The position numbers were made by a program, and so were the translations under genes. Positions 1 through 8,194 of a stretch of 37,455 nt of DNA are shown one piece after another. The notes below the pieces were generated by a model. It ran no database searches. It saw nothing but the letters and a program-made list of their open reading frames with translations, and had not been told where the DNA came from. The stretch comes from Opitutia bacterium Tous-C4FEB (lineage in GTDB: Bacteria > Verrucomicrobiota > Verrucomicrobiia > Opitutales > Opitutaceae): positions 1-37,455 of the forward strand of contig NEVA01000027.1 in NCBI GenBank assembly GCA_002304445.1, given 5' to 3'. Position 1 is the first letter of the stretch, and each line of letters opens with the position of its first letter.

Positions 1-69
1 CCGCGCGTACCCGAAATGGAGCACACCCAAAAATATCTGTAAAAATCTCTTCAAATGAGTTTTATAAAA

Positions 70-243
70 TCAAATTAACCCGTGTTCCGGACAGTAGTGA
101 TCCCGAACAGGAATGACTTCGATTCGGTTTCGGAAGGTTAACATTCGGGCTTTTTCGCCAGAACGAAGCCCCATAGCCTCTCTTATGCGCTGCGGTATAA
201 CGATTTGAAATTTCGGCGAGATAGTTACGGCTTCCATGCGCAT
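70..243 (-). CDS. AbrB/MazE-type DNA-binding protein, probable antitoxin-like
   Basis: A protein of about 57 residues carrying one SpoVT-AbrB swapped-hairpin domain. The segment VTISPKFQIVIPQRIREAMG followed by G-E-K and a short beta-rich tail is the standard pattern of this fold. Such proteins bind DNA as dimers, either as antitoxins (VapB/MazE type) or as transition-state regulators. The frame is open up to 387, but the upstream part lacks the fold and overlaps the neighbouring membrane-protein gene, so I place the start at the ATG at 243 (237 is also possible). The protein ends with a CPEHG tail that could bind metal. No toxin gene is visible in the 69 bases between its stop and the window edge, so a toxin partner is unproven. 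The patch is more AT-rich than the rest of the window. Confidence 0.75.
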   Translation of the reverse strand: MRMEAVTISPKFQIVIPQRIREAMGLRSGEKARMLTFRNRIEVIPVRDHYCPEHGLI

Positions 244-349
244 GAAGGTATGCCGAACGATCGGAAAATCAATTTTTGTTTTGCCGAACGATTGAGATGA
301 GCCATGGCCACTCGGGCTGTTGGCTATGGCGTCTGGTTCGGCTCTGCTT

Positions 350-775
350 TCATGGTCGAAATTGCGACCGCATGTACTTGCCGACATACGCTCCGGCTAC
401 GGCGACCAGACTGATGACCGCGTAGATCAGGAACTCGAAAGGCCATAGATTGTGCGACTTCGAATCGGCCACCATCTCGGCGAAAGCGAGTAATGGAAAA
501 GCGGCCATCGTGCACATGCCGACAATCAAAGGGCGCTTCGGAGTCCGTAAACCGATCAGCACTCCGCTCGAAAAAAGAAGGATCGCCGACAGAAAAGAAA
601 GGCCCTCTATGCCACTTCTGACCCAAGGAAACAACGGCGCTGCACATTCTCTTCGCGACAGAATGAACACCGGCGCGATAACCGACACGAGGCCTAATGC
701 GGCAGCCGCAATTCCTGCGACGATTAAAGGGGCCTTTTCTTTCACGACTTTGCTGAAGGTCTTTTGGTCAGCCAC
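350..775 (-). CDS. Hypothetical membrane protein, four predicted helices
   Basis: A protein of about 141 residues with four hydrophobic stretches: APLIVAGIAAAALGLVSVIA, then around GLSFLSAILLFSSGVLIGL, PLIVGMCTMAAFPLLAFA, and FLIYAVISLVAVAGAYVG. It is therefore probably an inner-membrane protein with both ends on the same side. I do not recognise the family. The frame continues up to a TTG at 841, but I prefer the GTG at 775: it overlaps the stop of the upstream gene by eight bases, as expected for translational coupling, while the TTG start would give a 74-base overlap. It is therefore likely expressed with the 768-1259 gene. Function unknown. Confidence 0.6.
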   Translation of the reverse strand: MADQKTFSKVVKEKAPLIVAGIAAAALGLVSVIAPVFILSRRECAAPLFPWVRSGIEGLSFLSAILLFSSGVLIGLRTPKRPLIVGMCTMAAFPLLAFAEMVADSKSHNLWPFEFLIYAVISLVAVAGAYVGKYMRSQFRP

Positions 776-1259
776 GATGGGGCGCAGCCCCGTCGTTGTC
801 TGTTGCACTCTGGATCGCCTCTTTCGTTCGGCAGTATTCAAGATATACGTCTGCGTCGGGCCACTCGCCCGTGAGCTTAACGTGGTTCGAGACCGCTCGG
901 TCGATCATCTCTACGGCTGCATCCTTCAAGCAGAACGCGATGCTTGTGCTATCGCCTAGATTGTAGTGTTTGAGGGCGTTTCTGGCGCGGTTCAGTCCTG
1001 ACGCCACGAGCTTTTCTTTAAACTGATGTCCGCCGTGCTCTAATCGTCTCCGGATGAAGGCTAAAGTCTCCTTTAGCGCGTTAAATTCCAGTCGATTGCC
1101 TAGAACTTCCTCCGCTGCTCCTGCAAGCGTCGTCGCCGAAATGTAGTCACTCTCGTGAACGAAGAGTGGGCGGGAACGTTTCGGCGGGCGATCCTGGGAT
1201 TTTTTCAGCGCTGTAAGGACCGGCGCGCGTCGGCTTCGGTCTTTCTGATCCGTGAGCAC
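768..1259 (-). CDS. Uncharacterised helical protein
   Basis: About 163 residues from a GTG at 1259. The segment around HESDYISATTLAGAAEEVLG resembles widespread uncharacterised proteins that combine 'ISxxTLAxAAxEVL' near the N terminus with a helical remainder; the name of that family is not known to me. The rest is helical and rich in charged residues (for example NALKHYNLGDSTSIAFCLKD). The reading frame runs on to 1454, but residues upstream of the GTG are Arg/Pro-rich and look like out-of-frame translation of GC-rich DNA. No Shine-Dalgarno sequence is obvious, so the start is uncertain. It overlaps the following membrane-protein gene by eight bases. The 277 bases between this start and the methyltransferase gene show no coding pattern and presumably hold the divergent promoters. 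Confidence 0.6.
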   Translation of the reverse strand: MLTDQKDRSRRAPVLTALKKSQDRPPKRSRPLFVHESDYISATTLAGAAEEVLGNRLEFNALKETLAFIRRRLEHGGHQFKEKLVASGLNRARNALKHYNLGDSTSIAFCLKDAAVEMIDRAVSNHVKLTGEWPDADVYLEYCRTKEAIQSATDNDGAAPHRG

Positions 1260-1536
1260 TAGGCGGAGCCGGCTGAACCCGCGGCGCGCGCGGCGTAGGC
1301 GTGGTTTTGGTGGGCGGCGCGGGAGGAGGGGAGGTGAGCGAGTGGTGGTTCGCCCGGAGCGGTCGCCGGGCGCGACGGGGCGTGGCGTCTCCAGCGGAGC
1401 AGGACTATGGTCGAGCCGGGCGCGCGCGAGGCGCGACCTGACACGGCCGGGCAAAATTGGAGCGGGGAGGCGGGAATCGGGATTGAACGATTGCCTTGCG
1501 GGCGGCGGGGAAGGGCGGACAACTTTATCCGCTCAC

Positions 1537-2274
1537 ATGAATAGTGACGAATATCTGAAGCTCGCAGAGGTCGAAGACCGGATGTGGTATTTTCCCTCAC
1601 TGCACTGGCACGTGCGCCACGGGCTCGAGCGGGGCGGGCTGGCGGATGCGGCGGACGTGCTCGATGCGGGCTGCGGCACCGGTGGGCTGGTGCTGAGGTT
1701 GCGCACGCAGCGGCCGGCGTGGCGGTGGACGGGGATCGATTTTTCGGCGCTCGGCGTCGAACTCGCCCGCCGGCGGGTGCCGGGCGTGACGTTCGAAGAG
1801 GCCTCGATCACGGCGTTGCCGCAAGGGGACGCGACGTTCGACGCGGTGGTGTCGGCGGACGTGATCTGCCAAGTGGATGACCCGGCGGTGGCGTTGGCGG
1901 AGTTTTTCCGGGTGCTGCGGCCGGGCGGAATCGTGGTGATCAATGTGCCGGCCTACATGTGGATGTGGTCGTATCATGATGATTCGTGTCAGACGAAGCG
2001 GCGCTACACGCGGCCGGAGTTGGCGGGGCTGCTGCGCGGTGCGGGGTTTGAGGACGTGCGGACGACGCATTGGAACGCGTTGCCGTTTCCGTTGCTGTGG
2101 GCGAAGCGGAAGATTTTCCGGACGGCCCACGACACGAGCGACGTGAAGCCGTATCCGGCGGTGCTGGAGGCGGGGTTCAACGCGGCGATGGCGCTGGAGC
2201 ACGCCTGGGTGCGGGCGGGCGGGCGCTGGGCGTGGGGTTCGTCGGTGTTTGCGACGGCGCGGAAGCCGAAGTAG
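1537..2274 (+). CDS. Class I SAM-dependent methyltransferase
   Basis: A 245-residue soluble methyltransferase of the UbiE/Methyltransf_11 type. Motif I (VLDAGCGTGG, residues 41-50) binds S-adenosylmethionine, GIDFS (66-70) supplies the acidic residue for the ribose, FDAVVSADVI (101-110) is the motif IV region and LRPGG (127-131) the post-core motif. The substrate cannot be read from sequence. The start is the ATG at 1537; the longer open frame upstream is Arg/Gly-rich and non-coding in character. The gene lies 12 bases before the large membrane protein and upstream of an epimerase, so a role in modifying a lipid-linked or surface sugar is plausible but inferred only from context. Confidence 0.85.
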   Translation: MNSDEYLKLAEVEDRMWYFPSLHWHVRHGLERGGLADAADVLDAGCGTGGLVLRLRTQRPAWRWTGIDFSALGVELARRRVPGVTFEEASITALPQGDATFDAVVSADVICQVDDPAVALAEFFRVLRPGGIVVINVPAYMWMWSYHDDSCQTKRRYTRPELAGLLRGAGFEDVRTTHWNALPFPLLWAKRKIFRTAHDTSDVKPYPAVLEAGFNAAMALEHAWVRAGGRWAWGSSVFATARKPK

Positions 2275-2286
2275 AGGACGCGCCGG

Positions 2287-4479
2287 ATGTATTTCTACCT
2301 CGTCGCATTCGGACTGCTGGCGCACGTGCTGTTTTGGGGCGCGGGGTTGGCGCTGGCGGTGATGCCGGGGCGGTGGCGGAATTTTTGGCCGGTGCTGGCG
2401 GTGCCGGCGGGGCTGACGTTGCAGGCCTTGGTCGTGTGGGTGGCGGTGTGGCTGGGGCTAAACGGAACCAACAGCTATGCGTGGGCCAGCGAACTGGTCC
2501 CGGCGGCGGTGCTGGCGGCGGCGATTCGTTGGCGGGGCCTGACGGTGCTGCGGGCGGGGCTGGGAAAGTTTTGGGCGGTGTGGGGTGCGACGGCGGTGGT
2601 GTTGGCGATGCTCGTCGCGCCGCTGGCGCGGGCGGCGAAAGGGCTGACGACGACCTCGCTGGGCAGTTGCGATGCGGCGGACTACGCGGCGGGGGCGCGG
2701 GTTTTGATGGAATTCGCGCGTGGCGAGCGCGGGGGCTTTATGGGCCTCACGGAGGTGGTGCGGGTGATGTCGGTGGATAACTTTTTCGATTACTGGACGC
2801 GGCTGAACCACTTCGCGCCGGCGGCATTGATCGCGTTGAACGGGACGATCCTCGACTGCGCCCCGCATGAGCTGACGAGCCTGATGACGATGGTGATCCT
2901 GGCGGGATCGGTGCCGGTGGTGTTTTGGCTGGCGCGGGCGGGACTCGGCTATGGCGGGCGGGCGAGCTGGGCGATCGCGGCAATTTATGGCGTGAGTCCG
3001 ATCACGTGGTATGCGGTGGCGCACACGGCGATGGGGCAGTTGCTGGCGGCGCAGGCGATCGCGGTGGTGACGTGGGCGGGGCTGGCGTTGTGGCGGGGGC
3101 GATTGGGGTGGGCGAGGGCGGCGAGCTTCGGCGGCGCTTTGGGGTTGGCGTATGGATTGGCGCTGGGGAGCTATGGATTTATCCTGTTGATCGCGCTGGG
3201 GCCGGTGCTGGCGTTTGCGGTGGGCCACGCGATCTGGCGGCGGCAGGGGAAAAAGTTGGCGGCGTGGAGCGCGGCGATGTTGGTGCCGCTGGGGGTGGCC
3301 GGGGTGATTTTTTGGGAGCGGGTGGCAGGTTTGGCGGAGCGGCTCGCGCTGTTGCAGCAGTATGATTTTGGCTGGAAGATTCCGATGTTGGGGCCGGAAG
3401 GCTGGCTGGGGATCGTGGCGGCAACGACGCTCGAGCCCCTGAGCGGAGGCTGGCGCTGGGGGTTGGCAGGCGGGGCGGTGGCGCTGCTGGCGGCGGCGCT
3501 GGTGCTTGGGGTAATCCGGCGCCGCAGCGGGGCATTTGCGGCGCTGGGCCTCACGGTCATTCCGCTGCTGGGCTATGGCTATCTGAACTTCCGGGGAGCG
3601 CAGTTGGGGACGAATGCGAGCTACGATGCTTACAAGGTGTTGGCGGTGTTTTATCCCGGTGTCTTGGCGGGGCTGTTTTTTTGGGTGACGCTGGATGCCG
3701 CCGGCTGGCGGCGGTGGCTCGTGGTCGGCTGCGGGCTGCTGGTGATCGCGATGAACTTGCTGGGCGCGGACCGGTTTACGCGGGAGATGCAGCGGCCGCC
3801 GCTGCTGGTCGGGCGCGAGTTGTGGCAAGTGGCAAAGATCGAAGGACGTACGGACATCGCTTCCCTCAATTTGCGCGTGCCCGACATGTGGTCGCGCCTG
3901 TGGCTCAACGCCCTGCTGTTGAAGAAAGCGCAATATTTTGAAACCCACACGTACGAGGCGCGCTTGAACACGGAGATGAAAGGCGAATGGGATCTCACGG
4001 GGGGCTTGATCGCCTTACAGCTGCCGGCGGGTGGCAGCGAACGAATCAACCCCCACTACGGCTTGGTCGATACGAGAAGTCCTTATTACATCCGGTCGCG
4101 GTTGGGCGACGGTTGGTATGAACCGGAGCAGATCGCGCGCACGGGGACGCGTTGGAACTGGACAAAAGGCGACGCGACCCTGCGGTTGGAGAACTTACAG
4201 AGCCGCCGCCTGCAGGTGGTGATGCGCGGCTTGTTGCGCAGCGAGGAGCCGCGCGATCTCCAGCTCTGGTTGAACGGACAACGCGTGGAAACCTGGACGA
4301 TCGGAAAAGATCTGGAGCGGCGGGCGGGTCCGGTGATGGAGCTGCCGCCCGGGGCGAGTGTGCTGGAGTTGAGATCAAGCACGCCGCCGACCGGTGCCGG
4401 AGCGGGGCGGCCGTTGGGCTTTGTTTTTTACGGGATCGAACTGGACGTGTTGGCCGAGGCGATGCCGCCAAAGAAATGA
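2287..4479 (+). CDS. Large polytopic membrane protein, possible glycosyltransferase-like
   Basis: A 730-residue protein. Residues 1 to about 500 hold many hydrophobic segments (roughly a dozen), beginning with FGLLAHVLFWGAGLALAVMP. Residues of about 510-730 are polar and beta-rich (ending in a sandwich-like stretch around LQLWLNGQRVETWTIG), probably an extracytoplasmic domain. This layout is common in polyprenol-phosphate-dependent glycosyltransferases of the GT-C class and in related envelope polymer proteins, but I see no diagnostic catalytic motif, so the assignment is tentative. It follows the methyltransferase by 12 bases and precedes the epimerase by 66, which suggests one plus-strand glycan-related transcription unit. 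Translation is strongly supported by the continuous hydrophobic pattern; shadow frames on both strands are very long because of the GC content. Confidence 0.75.
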   Translation: MYFYLVAFGLLAHVLFWGAGLALAVMPGRWRNFWPVLAVPAGLTLQALVVWVAVWLGLNGTNSYAWASELVPAAVLAAAIRWRGLTVLRAGLGKFWAVWGATAVVLAMLVAPLARAAKGLTTTSLGSCDAADYAAGARVLMEFARGERGGFMGLTEVVRVMSVDNFFDYWTRLNHFAPAALIALNGTILDCAPHELTSLMTMVILAGSVPVVFWLARAGLGYGGRASWAIAAIYGVSPITWYAVAHTAMGQLLAAQAIAVVTWAGLALWRGRLGWARAASFGGALGLAYGLALGSYGFILLIALGPVLAFAVGHAIWRRQGKKLAAWSAAMLVPLGVAGVIFWERVAGLAERLALLQQYDFGWKIPMLGPEGWLGIVAATTLEPLSGGWRWGLAGGAVALLAAALVLGVIRRRSGAFAALGLTVIPLLGYGYLNFRGAQLGTNASYDAYKVLAVFYPGVLAGLFFWVTLDAAGWRRWLVVGCGLLVIAMNLLGADRFTREMQRPPLLVGRELWQVAKIEGRTDIASLNLRVPDMWSRLWLNALLLKKAQYFETHTYEARLNTEMKGEWDLTGGLIALQLPAGGSERINPHYGLVDTRSPYYIRSRLGDGWYEPEQIARTGTRWNWTKGDATLRLENLQSRRLQVVMRGLLRSEEPRDLQLWLNGQRVETWTIGKDLERRAGPVMELPPGASVLELRSSTPPTGAGAGRPLGFVFYGIELDVLAEAMPPKK

Positions 4480-4545
4480 TCGCCGGCTGCGGGACGGACG
4501 GGAAATAAATTTGCGCACGGGCAGCCGGGACGGGTTAATCGCGGC

Positions 4546-5547
4546 ATGGGCGACGTGAAGAATTTTGGACGGAAATTTGCCGGCGCGCGGGTGCTCATCA
4601 CCGGCGGGTTGGGGTTCATCGGTTCGAATCTGGCGCGGGAGCTGGTGGCGTTGGGGGCGCGCGTGTCGGTGGTGGATTCGATGATTCCGGAATACGGCGG
4701 CAACGCGCGGAATCTGGCGGGGGTCGCGAGCAAGGTGACGGTGCACCGCGCGGATGTGCGCGAGCACGCAAAGCTGGCCCGGCTGGTGCGCGGGCAGGAT
4801 TTTTTGTTCAACCTCGCGGGGCAGACGAGCCACATGGACTCGATGACGGACCCCGAGACCGATCTTGAGATCAACGGCCGGGCGCAGCTCGCGCTGCTCG
4901 AGGCGTGTCGGAAGCACAACCCCGGCGTGCGCATCGTGTTTGCGAGCACGCGGCAGATCTACGGGAAGCCGGATTACTTGCCGGTGGACGAGAAGCATCC
5001 GGTGCGGCCGGTGGACGTGAACGGGATCAACAAGGCGGCGGGCGAGGCGTTTCATCTGCTCTATGCGCGGGTGCACGGGATCCGCGCGACGGCGTTGCGA
5101 CTGACGAACACGATCGGGCCGCGAATGCGGATCAAGGATGCGCGCCAGACCTTCGTCGGCGTGTGGGTGCGGCGGTTGCTCGAAGACGAGCCGATCGAAG
5201 TCTGGGGCGGGGAGCAGCGCCGGGATTTTTCCTACGTGGACGATGCCGTGGAGGCGTTCTTGCTCGCGGCGGCCAACGAGGCGGCGGTGGGCGAGGTGTT
5301 TAATCTGGGCGGGCCGCCGCCGGTGACGCTGCAGGCGCTCGCCGAGTTGATGATCGAGGAGAACGGCGGCGGAGCGATGGTGGTGCGGGAGTTTCCTGCG
5401 GACCGAAAGAAGATCGATATCGGAGACTACTTTGCGGACGACCGGAAGATCGCGCGGATGCTCGGCTGGAAACCGCGGACGGATCTACGCACGGCGCTGG
5501 CGCAGACGCTGGATTACTACCGGCGTGAGCGGCGGTTCTACGTGTGA
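4546..5547 (+). CDS. NAD-dependent epimerase/dehydratase, extended SDR family
   Basis: A 333-residue nucleotide-sugar-type extended short-chain dehydrogenase. The Rossmann motif TGGLGFIG (19-26) binds NAD(P), D70 and V71 follow the second strand, and STRQIYG (134-140) provides the catalytic Ser/Thr. RLTNTIGPR and RDFSYVDD are the substrate-domain signatures of UDP-glucose 4-epimerase and GDP-mannose dehydratase relatives. The usual YxxxK is changed: the sequence reads N159-G-I-N-K163, so the catalytic Tyr is Asn while Lys is kept. I recall similar NGINK sequences in a clade of sugar epimerase-like proteins, so this may be a lineage with altered chemistry and not a dead enzyme. Its place after the methyltransferase and membrane protein supports a glycan role. 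Confidence 0.85.
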   Translation: MGDVKNFGRKFAGARVLITGGLGFIGSNLARELVALGARVSVVDSMIPEYGGNARNLAGVASKVTVHRADVREHAKLARLVRGQDFLFNLAGQTSHMDSMTDPETDLEINGRAQLALLEACRKHNPGVRIVFASTRQIYGKPDYLPVDEKHPVRPVDVNGINKAAGEAFHLLYARVHGIRATALRLTNTIGPRMRIKDARQTFVGVWVRRLLEDEPIEVWGGEQRRDFSYVDDAVEAFLLAAANEAAVGEVFNLGGPPPVTLQALAELMIEENGGGAMVVREFPADRKKIDIGDYFADDRKIARMLGWKPRTDLRTALAQTLDYYRRERRFYV

Positions 5548-5614
5548 GGGAGCGTAGGGCGGAGACGGAGCCGGGGCTTGCGCGAGGCGAGGCAGCCGCT
5601 ACTTTGAAAGGTAA

Positions 5615-5812
5615 ATGAGCGCTGCTGAAATCATTGAGCTGATTGAAAAACTACCGCCGACCGAGCAGCGGGAGGTGCGTGCTTACTTGGAAGCGAAAGA
5701 GAAAGCCGTGCCGTCCGATGGGATTCGTCGGATGGATTTCGCGCAAGGCTTGGCGATCGGGCAGGGGATTTTTAAGCGGCATCCGGAGTTGTTCAGAAAG
5801 CTGGCGCAGTAA
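5615..5812 (+). CDS. Small antitoxin-like protein of a Doc-type pair
   Basis: A 65-residue protein opening with SAAEIIELIEKLPPTEQREV, a helix-rich pattern typical of short antitoxins, and ending in a FKRHPELFRKLAQ tail likely to dock on the toxin. There is no clear AbrB or ribbon-helix-helix DNA-binding motif, so autoregulation through this protein is uncertain. It is preceded by GAAAGG at a good distance from the ATG. It lies nine bases upstream of the Doc-like gene, the standard antitoxin-first order. Identification rests on this context and on its size. Confidence 0.7.
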   Translation: MSAAEIIELIEKLPPTEQREVRAYLEAKEKAVPSDGIRRMDFAQGLAIGQGIFKRHPELFRKLAQ

Positions 5813-5821
5813 TGGTCTGCG

Positions 5822-6208
5822 ATGGAACAGCCGGCTTTTCTGACTTGGGAATTAATGGTCGTGCTTCACCGCATCTCGCTTGAGGAATGGGGCGGGATCG
5901 ACGGTGTGCGCGACCGAGCTGGTTTGGAATCTGCGCTCGGTTCGGCGGAAAACGTTTTCTTCTACGGCGGGGGCGATCTGCACGAAATTGCGGCGGCTTA
6001 TGCTTTTCACTTGGCGGAAAGCCAAGGGTTTCTCGACGGTAACAAGCGCACGGCCATCGCCTGCGCTACCACATTTCTCGAATTCAACGGCTGTATTGAT
6101 CACGCGGAGGATCTGGTGCTCTACGACGCGATGATCGCCATCGCGCGGCAGGAGATGGATAAGGCGGGCTTGGCGGCGGTGTTGCGGGCGCAGTTTCCGC
6201 GAAGGTGA
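5822..6208 (+). CDS. doc: Doc/Fic-family toxin-like protein
   Basis: A 128-residue death-on-curing family protein. In phage P1 Doc, a Fic-fold kinase inactivates EF-Tu through an HxFxDxNKR motif. Here the core reads Q68-G-F70-L-D72-G-N74-K75-R76, so Phe, Asp, Asn, Lys and Arg are conserved but the catalytic His is replaced by Gln. The helices before it (IAAAYAFHLAESQ) and after it (AIACATTFLEFNG) match the family, and the length is normal. It is coupled to the small gene nine bases upstream. Either this subfamily uses another base, has another reaction, or the toxin is attenuated. The family call is firm; activity is not. Confidence 0.85.
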   Translation: MEQPAFLTWELMVVLHRISLEEWGGIDGVRDRAGLESALGSAENVFFYGGGDLHEIAAAYAFHLAESQGFLDGNKRTAIACATTFLEFNGCIDHAEDLVLYDAMIAIARQEMDKAGLAAVLRAQFPRR

Positions 6209-6220
6209 GGTCGAGACTGC

Positions 6221-6242
6221 CGGGCGACGAGTAGCTCGCCCG
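6221..6242. terminator. Hairpin between convergent genes
   Basis: Perfect seven-base arms CGGGCGA and TCGCCCG (6221-6227, 6236-6242) around an eight-base loop lie between the stop codons of the Doc-like gene and the TatD gene. No strong T-run follows on either strand, so it may be a bidirectional weak terminator or only a structured repeat. Confidence 0.4.
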
Positions 6243-6244
6243 CA

Positions 6245-7105
6245 TTATTCACCGAGGAACAGACGGTGAGAATTGGCGGCGACCGTGGCCGTGAAGTCGG
6301 CGAGGGGGATTTCGCGGAGGTGCGCGAGAGCGGCGTAGGAAGCGGCGAGATTCGCGGGATGATTTAAGGCGGGGTCGGCGGGTAGGGAGAACGGCGCGTG
6401 GGGGTTTGGCGCGAGCATCGCGGGGGCGTCGGTCTCGATGAGGAGACGGGCGAGCGGGATGTTTTTGAAAAGCTCGCGGAGCCGGGCATGGCGCGGGGCG
6501 AGGTAGGCGGCGTTGAAGGAAAAATAGGCGCCGAGGGCGGCAAACGGGGCGACGAGTTCGACGGAGCCGCTGTAGGCGTGAAGCAGGAAACCGCGCGGGG
6601 GAAGCGGGACGGAGCGGAGTGTTTCGAGGAGAAGGCCGAAGGCATCGATGCAGTGAATCGTGGCGGGTCGATCCAAGGTGACGGCGAGGTCGAGCTGGGT
6701 TTTGAAGGCGGTGACTTGCTGGTCGAGCGGAGCCCGGCGGAGACCGGCGAGGCGCGGGTCATCGGGGCGGGCGCGGTCAAGCATCCAGCGGTCTAGGCCG
6801 ATTTCGCCGACTGCGGCCCGGGGATCGGAGACGAGGTGGGTTCGAAGGGCTTCGAGCCACGCGGGAGAACGATTTCCGACGTCCCATGGGTGAAGACCGA
6901 AGGACGGCAGGAGCGAAAGTTGAGGGAAGGGCGGTGAAGGTTGAGCGGCCGCAGCGCAGAGGGCGGCGACGGCGGACCAGTCGGATTCCTCGGTGCCGTT
7001 GACGACCGCATGGGTGACGCGGGCGGCGGTGAGGTCGGCCAGAATTTGCGGGAGGTGCGGCGCGAGCGAGGGCGCGGCGAGGTGGTTGTGCGCGTCGAAA
7101 TACAT
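6245..7105 (-). CDS. TatD-family metal-dependent hydrolase
   Basis: A 286-residue TIM-barrel hydrolase of the TatD family, whose members are metal-dependent DNases or 3'-5' exonucleases. The metal ligands are visible in order: the HxH of DAHNHL (residues 4-9), the Glu of GEIGLD, His of TIHCID, His of LLHAYSG and the Asp of ETDAP. GLHPWD, another family block, is also present. Length is slightly above the usual 260. The start is the ATG at 7105. It follows the sugar transporter genes by 87 bases on the same strand and could be transcribed with them, but there is no functional reason to link them. The exact substrate in this organism is not known. Confidence 0.88.
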   Translation of the reverse strand: MYFDAHNHLAAPSLAPHLPQILADLTAARVTHAVVNGTEESDWSAVAALCAAAAQPSPPFPQLSLLPSFGLHPWDVGNRSPAWLEALRTHLVSDPRAAVGEIGLDRWMLDRARPDDPRLAGLRRAPLDQQVTAFKTQLDLAVTLDRPATIHCIDAFGLLLETLRSVPLPPRGFLLHAYSGSVELVAPFAALGAYFSFNAAYLAPRHARLRELFKNIPLARLLIETDAPAMLAPNPHAPFSLPADPALNHPANLAASYAALAHLREIPLADFTATVAANSHRLFLGE

Positions 7106-7192
7106 CGAGGGATTTTCGAAGGGTGGTTCGCGGAACGCCGGGAAGGGACGTTGCGCGGCGCGGAGGCGGGTAGAAGATCCCTCTCTACTCGT

Positions 7193-8179
7193 TCAGAAGT
7201 CGAACTGCTCGATGTTGGACTTGTTAAAGATGAAAGGCTTTCCGAGGAGGATATTGTCGCCCTCGATGGCGAACGGGCCGAGAGTGCCGGCCTTGAAGGT
7301 TTTGGCGCCTTTCTTGAGTTCGTTTTTGGCCACGGCGACGGCGGCGTGGATCGTGAGGTAACCGAGGTCGCCGGTGTTCCAGAGGATCACGCTGTCCGTT
7401 ACGCCCTCGCGGACGTAGCGTTTGTTTTCGTTGGGCAAACCGAGACCGATTACCTTCACCTTGCCGGTTTTGCCGGCCTGCTTGACGGCTTCGGCGGCGC
7501 CGGGGACGCCGGGCGAGCAGATGGCCATGACAAGTTTTAGGTTCGGGTTGGCGCTGAGCAGAGCGGTGGTTTCGGACTGGGCTTTGTCCTTGAGGTCGTC
7601 GCAAGGACGGACGGCGACGAGCTTCATCTTTGGGTATTTCTCCTTCAGCCGATCCTCGATGTGTTTTTGCCATTCGCGCTGATTGGCGGCGGTGAGGGTG
7701 GCCACGATCATGGCGAATTCGCCTTCGCCCCCCGTGAGGCGGGCGGCTTCATCCATCAGGCTGTAGCCGATGCCGGAGGGGGTGGCTTGGTTGACGAAAA
7801 AGGAGCGGGCGTCGGCGATGGCATCGGCATCGAACGTGACGACTTTGATGCCTTGCTTCTGGGCTTTGCGGAGCGCGGTCGAGATACCCTCTTTGTTTTC
7901 GGCGGCCACGGCGATGACGTCCACGCCGAGTGTGATCCAGTTCTCCACGATTTCGTTTTGCTTGGCGGCGTTGGAATCGGTGGGGCCGTCGAAGAGCAGC
8001 TGGATGCCGAGTTCCTTGGCGGCTTTGTCGGCGCCCGCTTTGACCGAGATGAAATAGGCGTTGCCCTTGGATTTTGGGAGCATCGCGACGATCAGTTTTG
8101 AATCGGCGGCGGTTGCGGGGACAAGCGAGCCCAGCAGTACGATGCCGGCGGCGCAGAGGCGGAGGAGGGTGTTTTTCAT
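7193..8179 (-). CDS. Sugar ABC transporter periplasmic binding protein (RhaS/LsrB type)
   Basis: A 328-residue periplasmic binding protein. Residues 1-24 form a signal peptide (charged MKNTLLR start, hydrophobic core, cleavage near ATAADS). The mature part is a Peripla_BP_4 fold: a first strand KLIVAMLPKSKGNAYF, GVDVIAVAAENKEG, and a C-terminal LLGKPFIFNKSNIEQFDF block. That ending and the overall pattern are those of rhamnose (RhaS) and autoinducer-2 (LsrB) binding proteins. I lean to rhamnose or a related deoxy-sugar, but no catabolic gene in the window settles it. It is the last gene of the transporter operon, 15 bases after the second permease. Confidence 0.88.
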   Translation of the reverse strand: MKNTLLRLCAAGIVLLGSLVPATAADSKLIVAMLPKSKGNAYFISVKAGADKAAKELGIQLLFDGPTDSNAAKQNEIVENWITLGVDVIAVAAENKEGISTALRKAQKQGIKVVTFDADAIADARSFFVNQATPSGIGYSLMDEAARLTGGEGEFAMIVATLTAANQREWQKHIEDRLKEKYPKMKLVAVRPCDDLKDKAQSETTALLSANPNLKLVMAICSPGVPGAAEAVKQAGKTGKVKVIGLGLPNENKRYVREGVTDSVILWNTGDLGYLTIHAAVAVAKNELKKGAKTFKAGTLGPFAIEGDNILLGKPFIFNKSNIEQFDF

Positions 8180-8194
8180 GGGGTGACGAAGTCG

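Noticed and set aside
2458-3948. A 496-codon minus-strand frame opposite the large membrane protein
   Set aside because: Its product is dominated by Arg, Pro, His and Gln with no domain, the normal shadow of a GC-rich gene; the plus-strand frame has a clear membrane-helix pattern.
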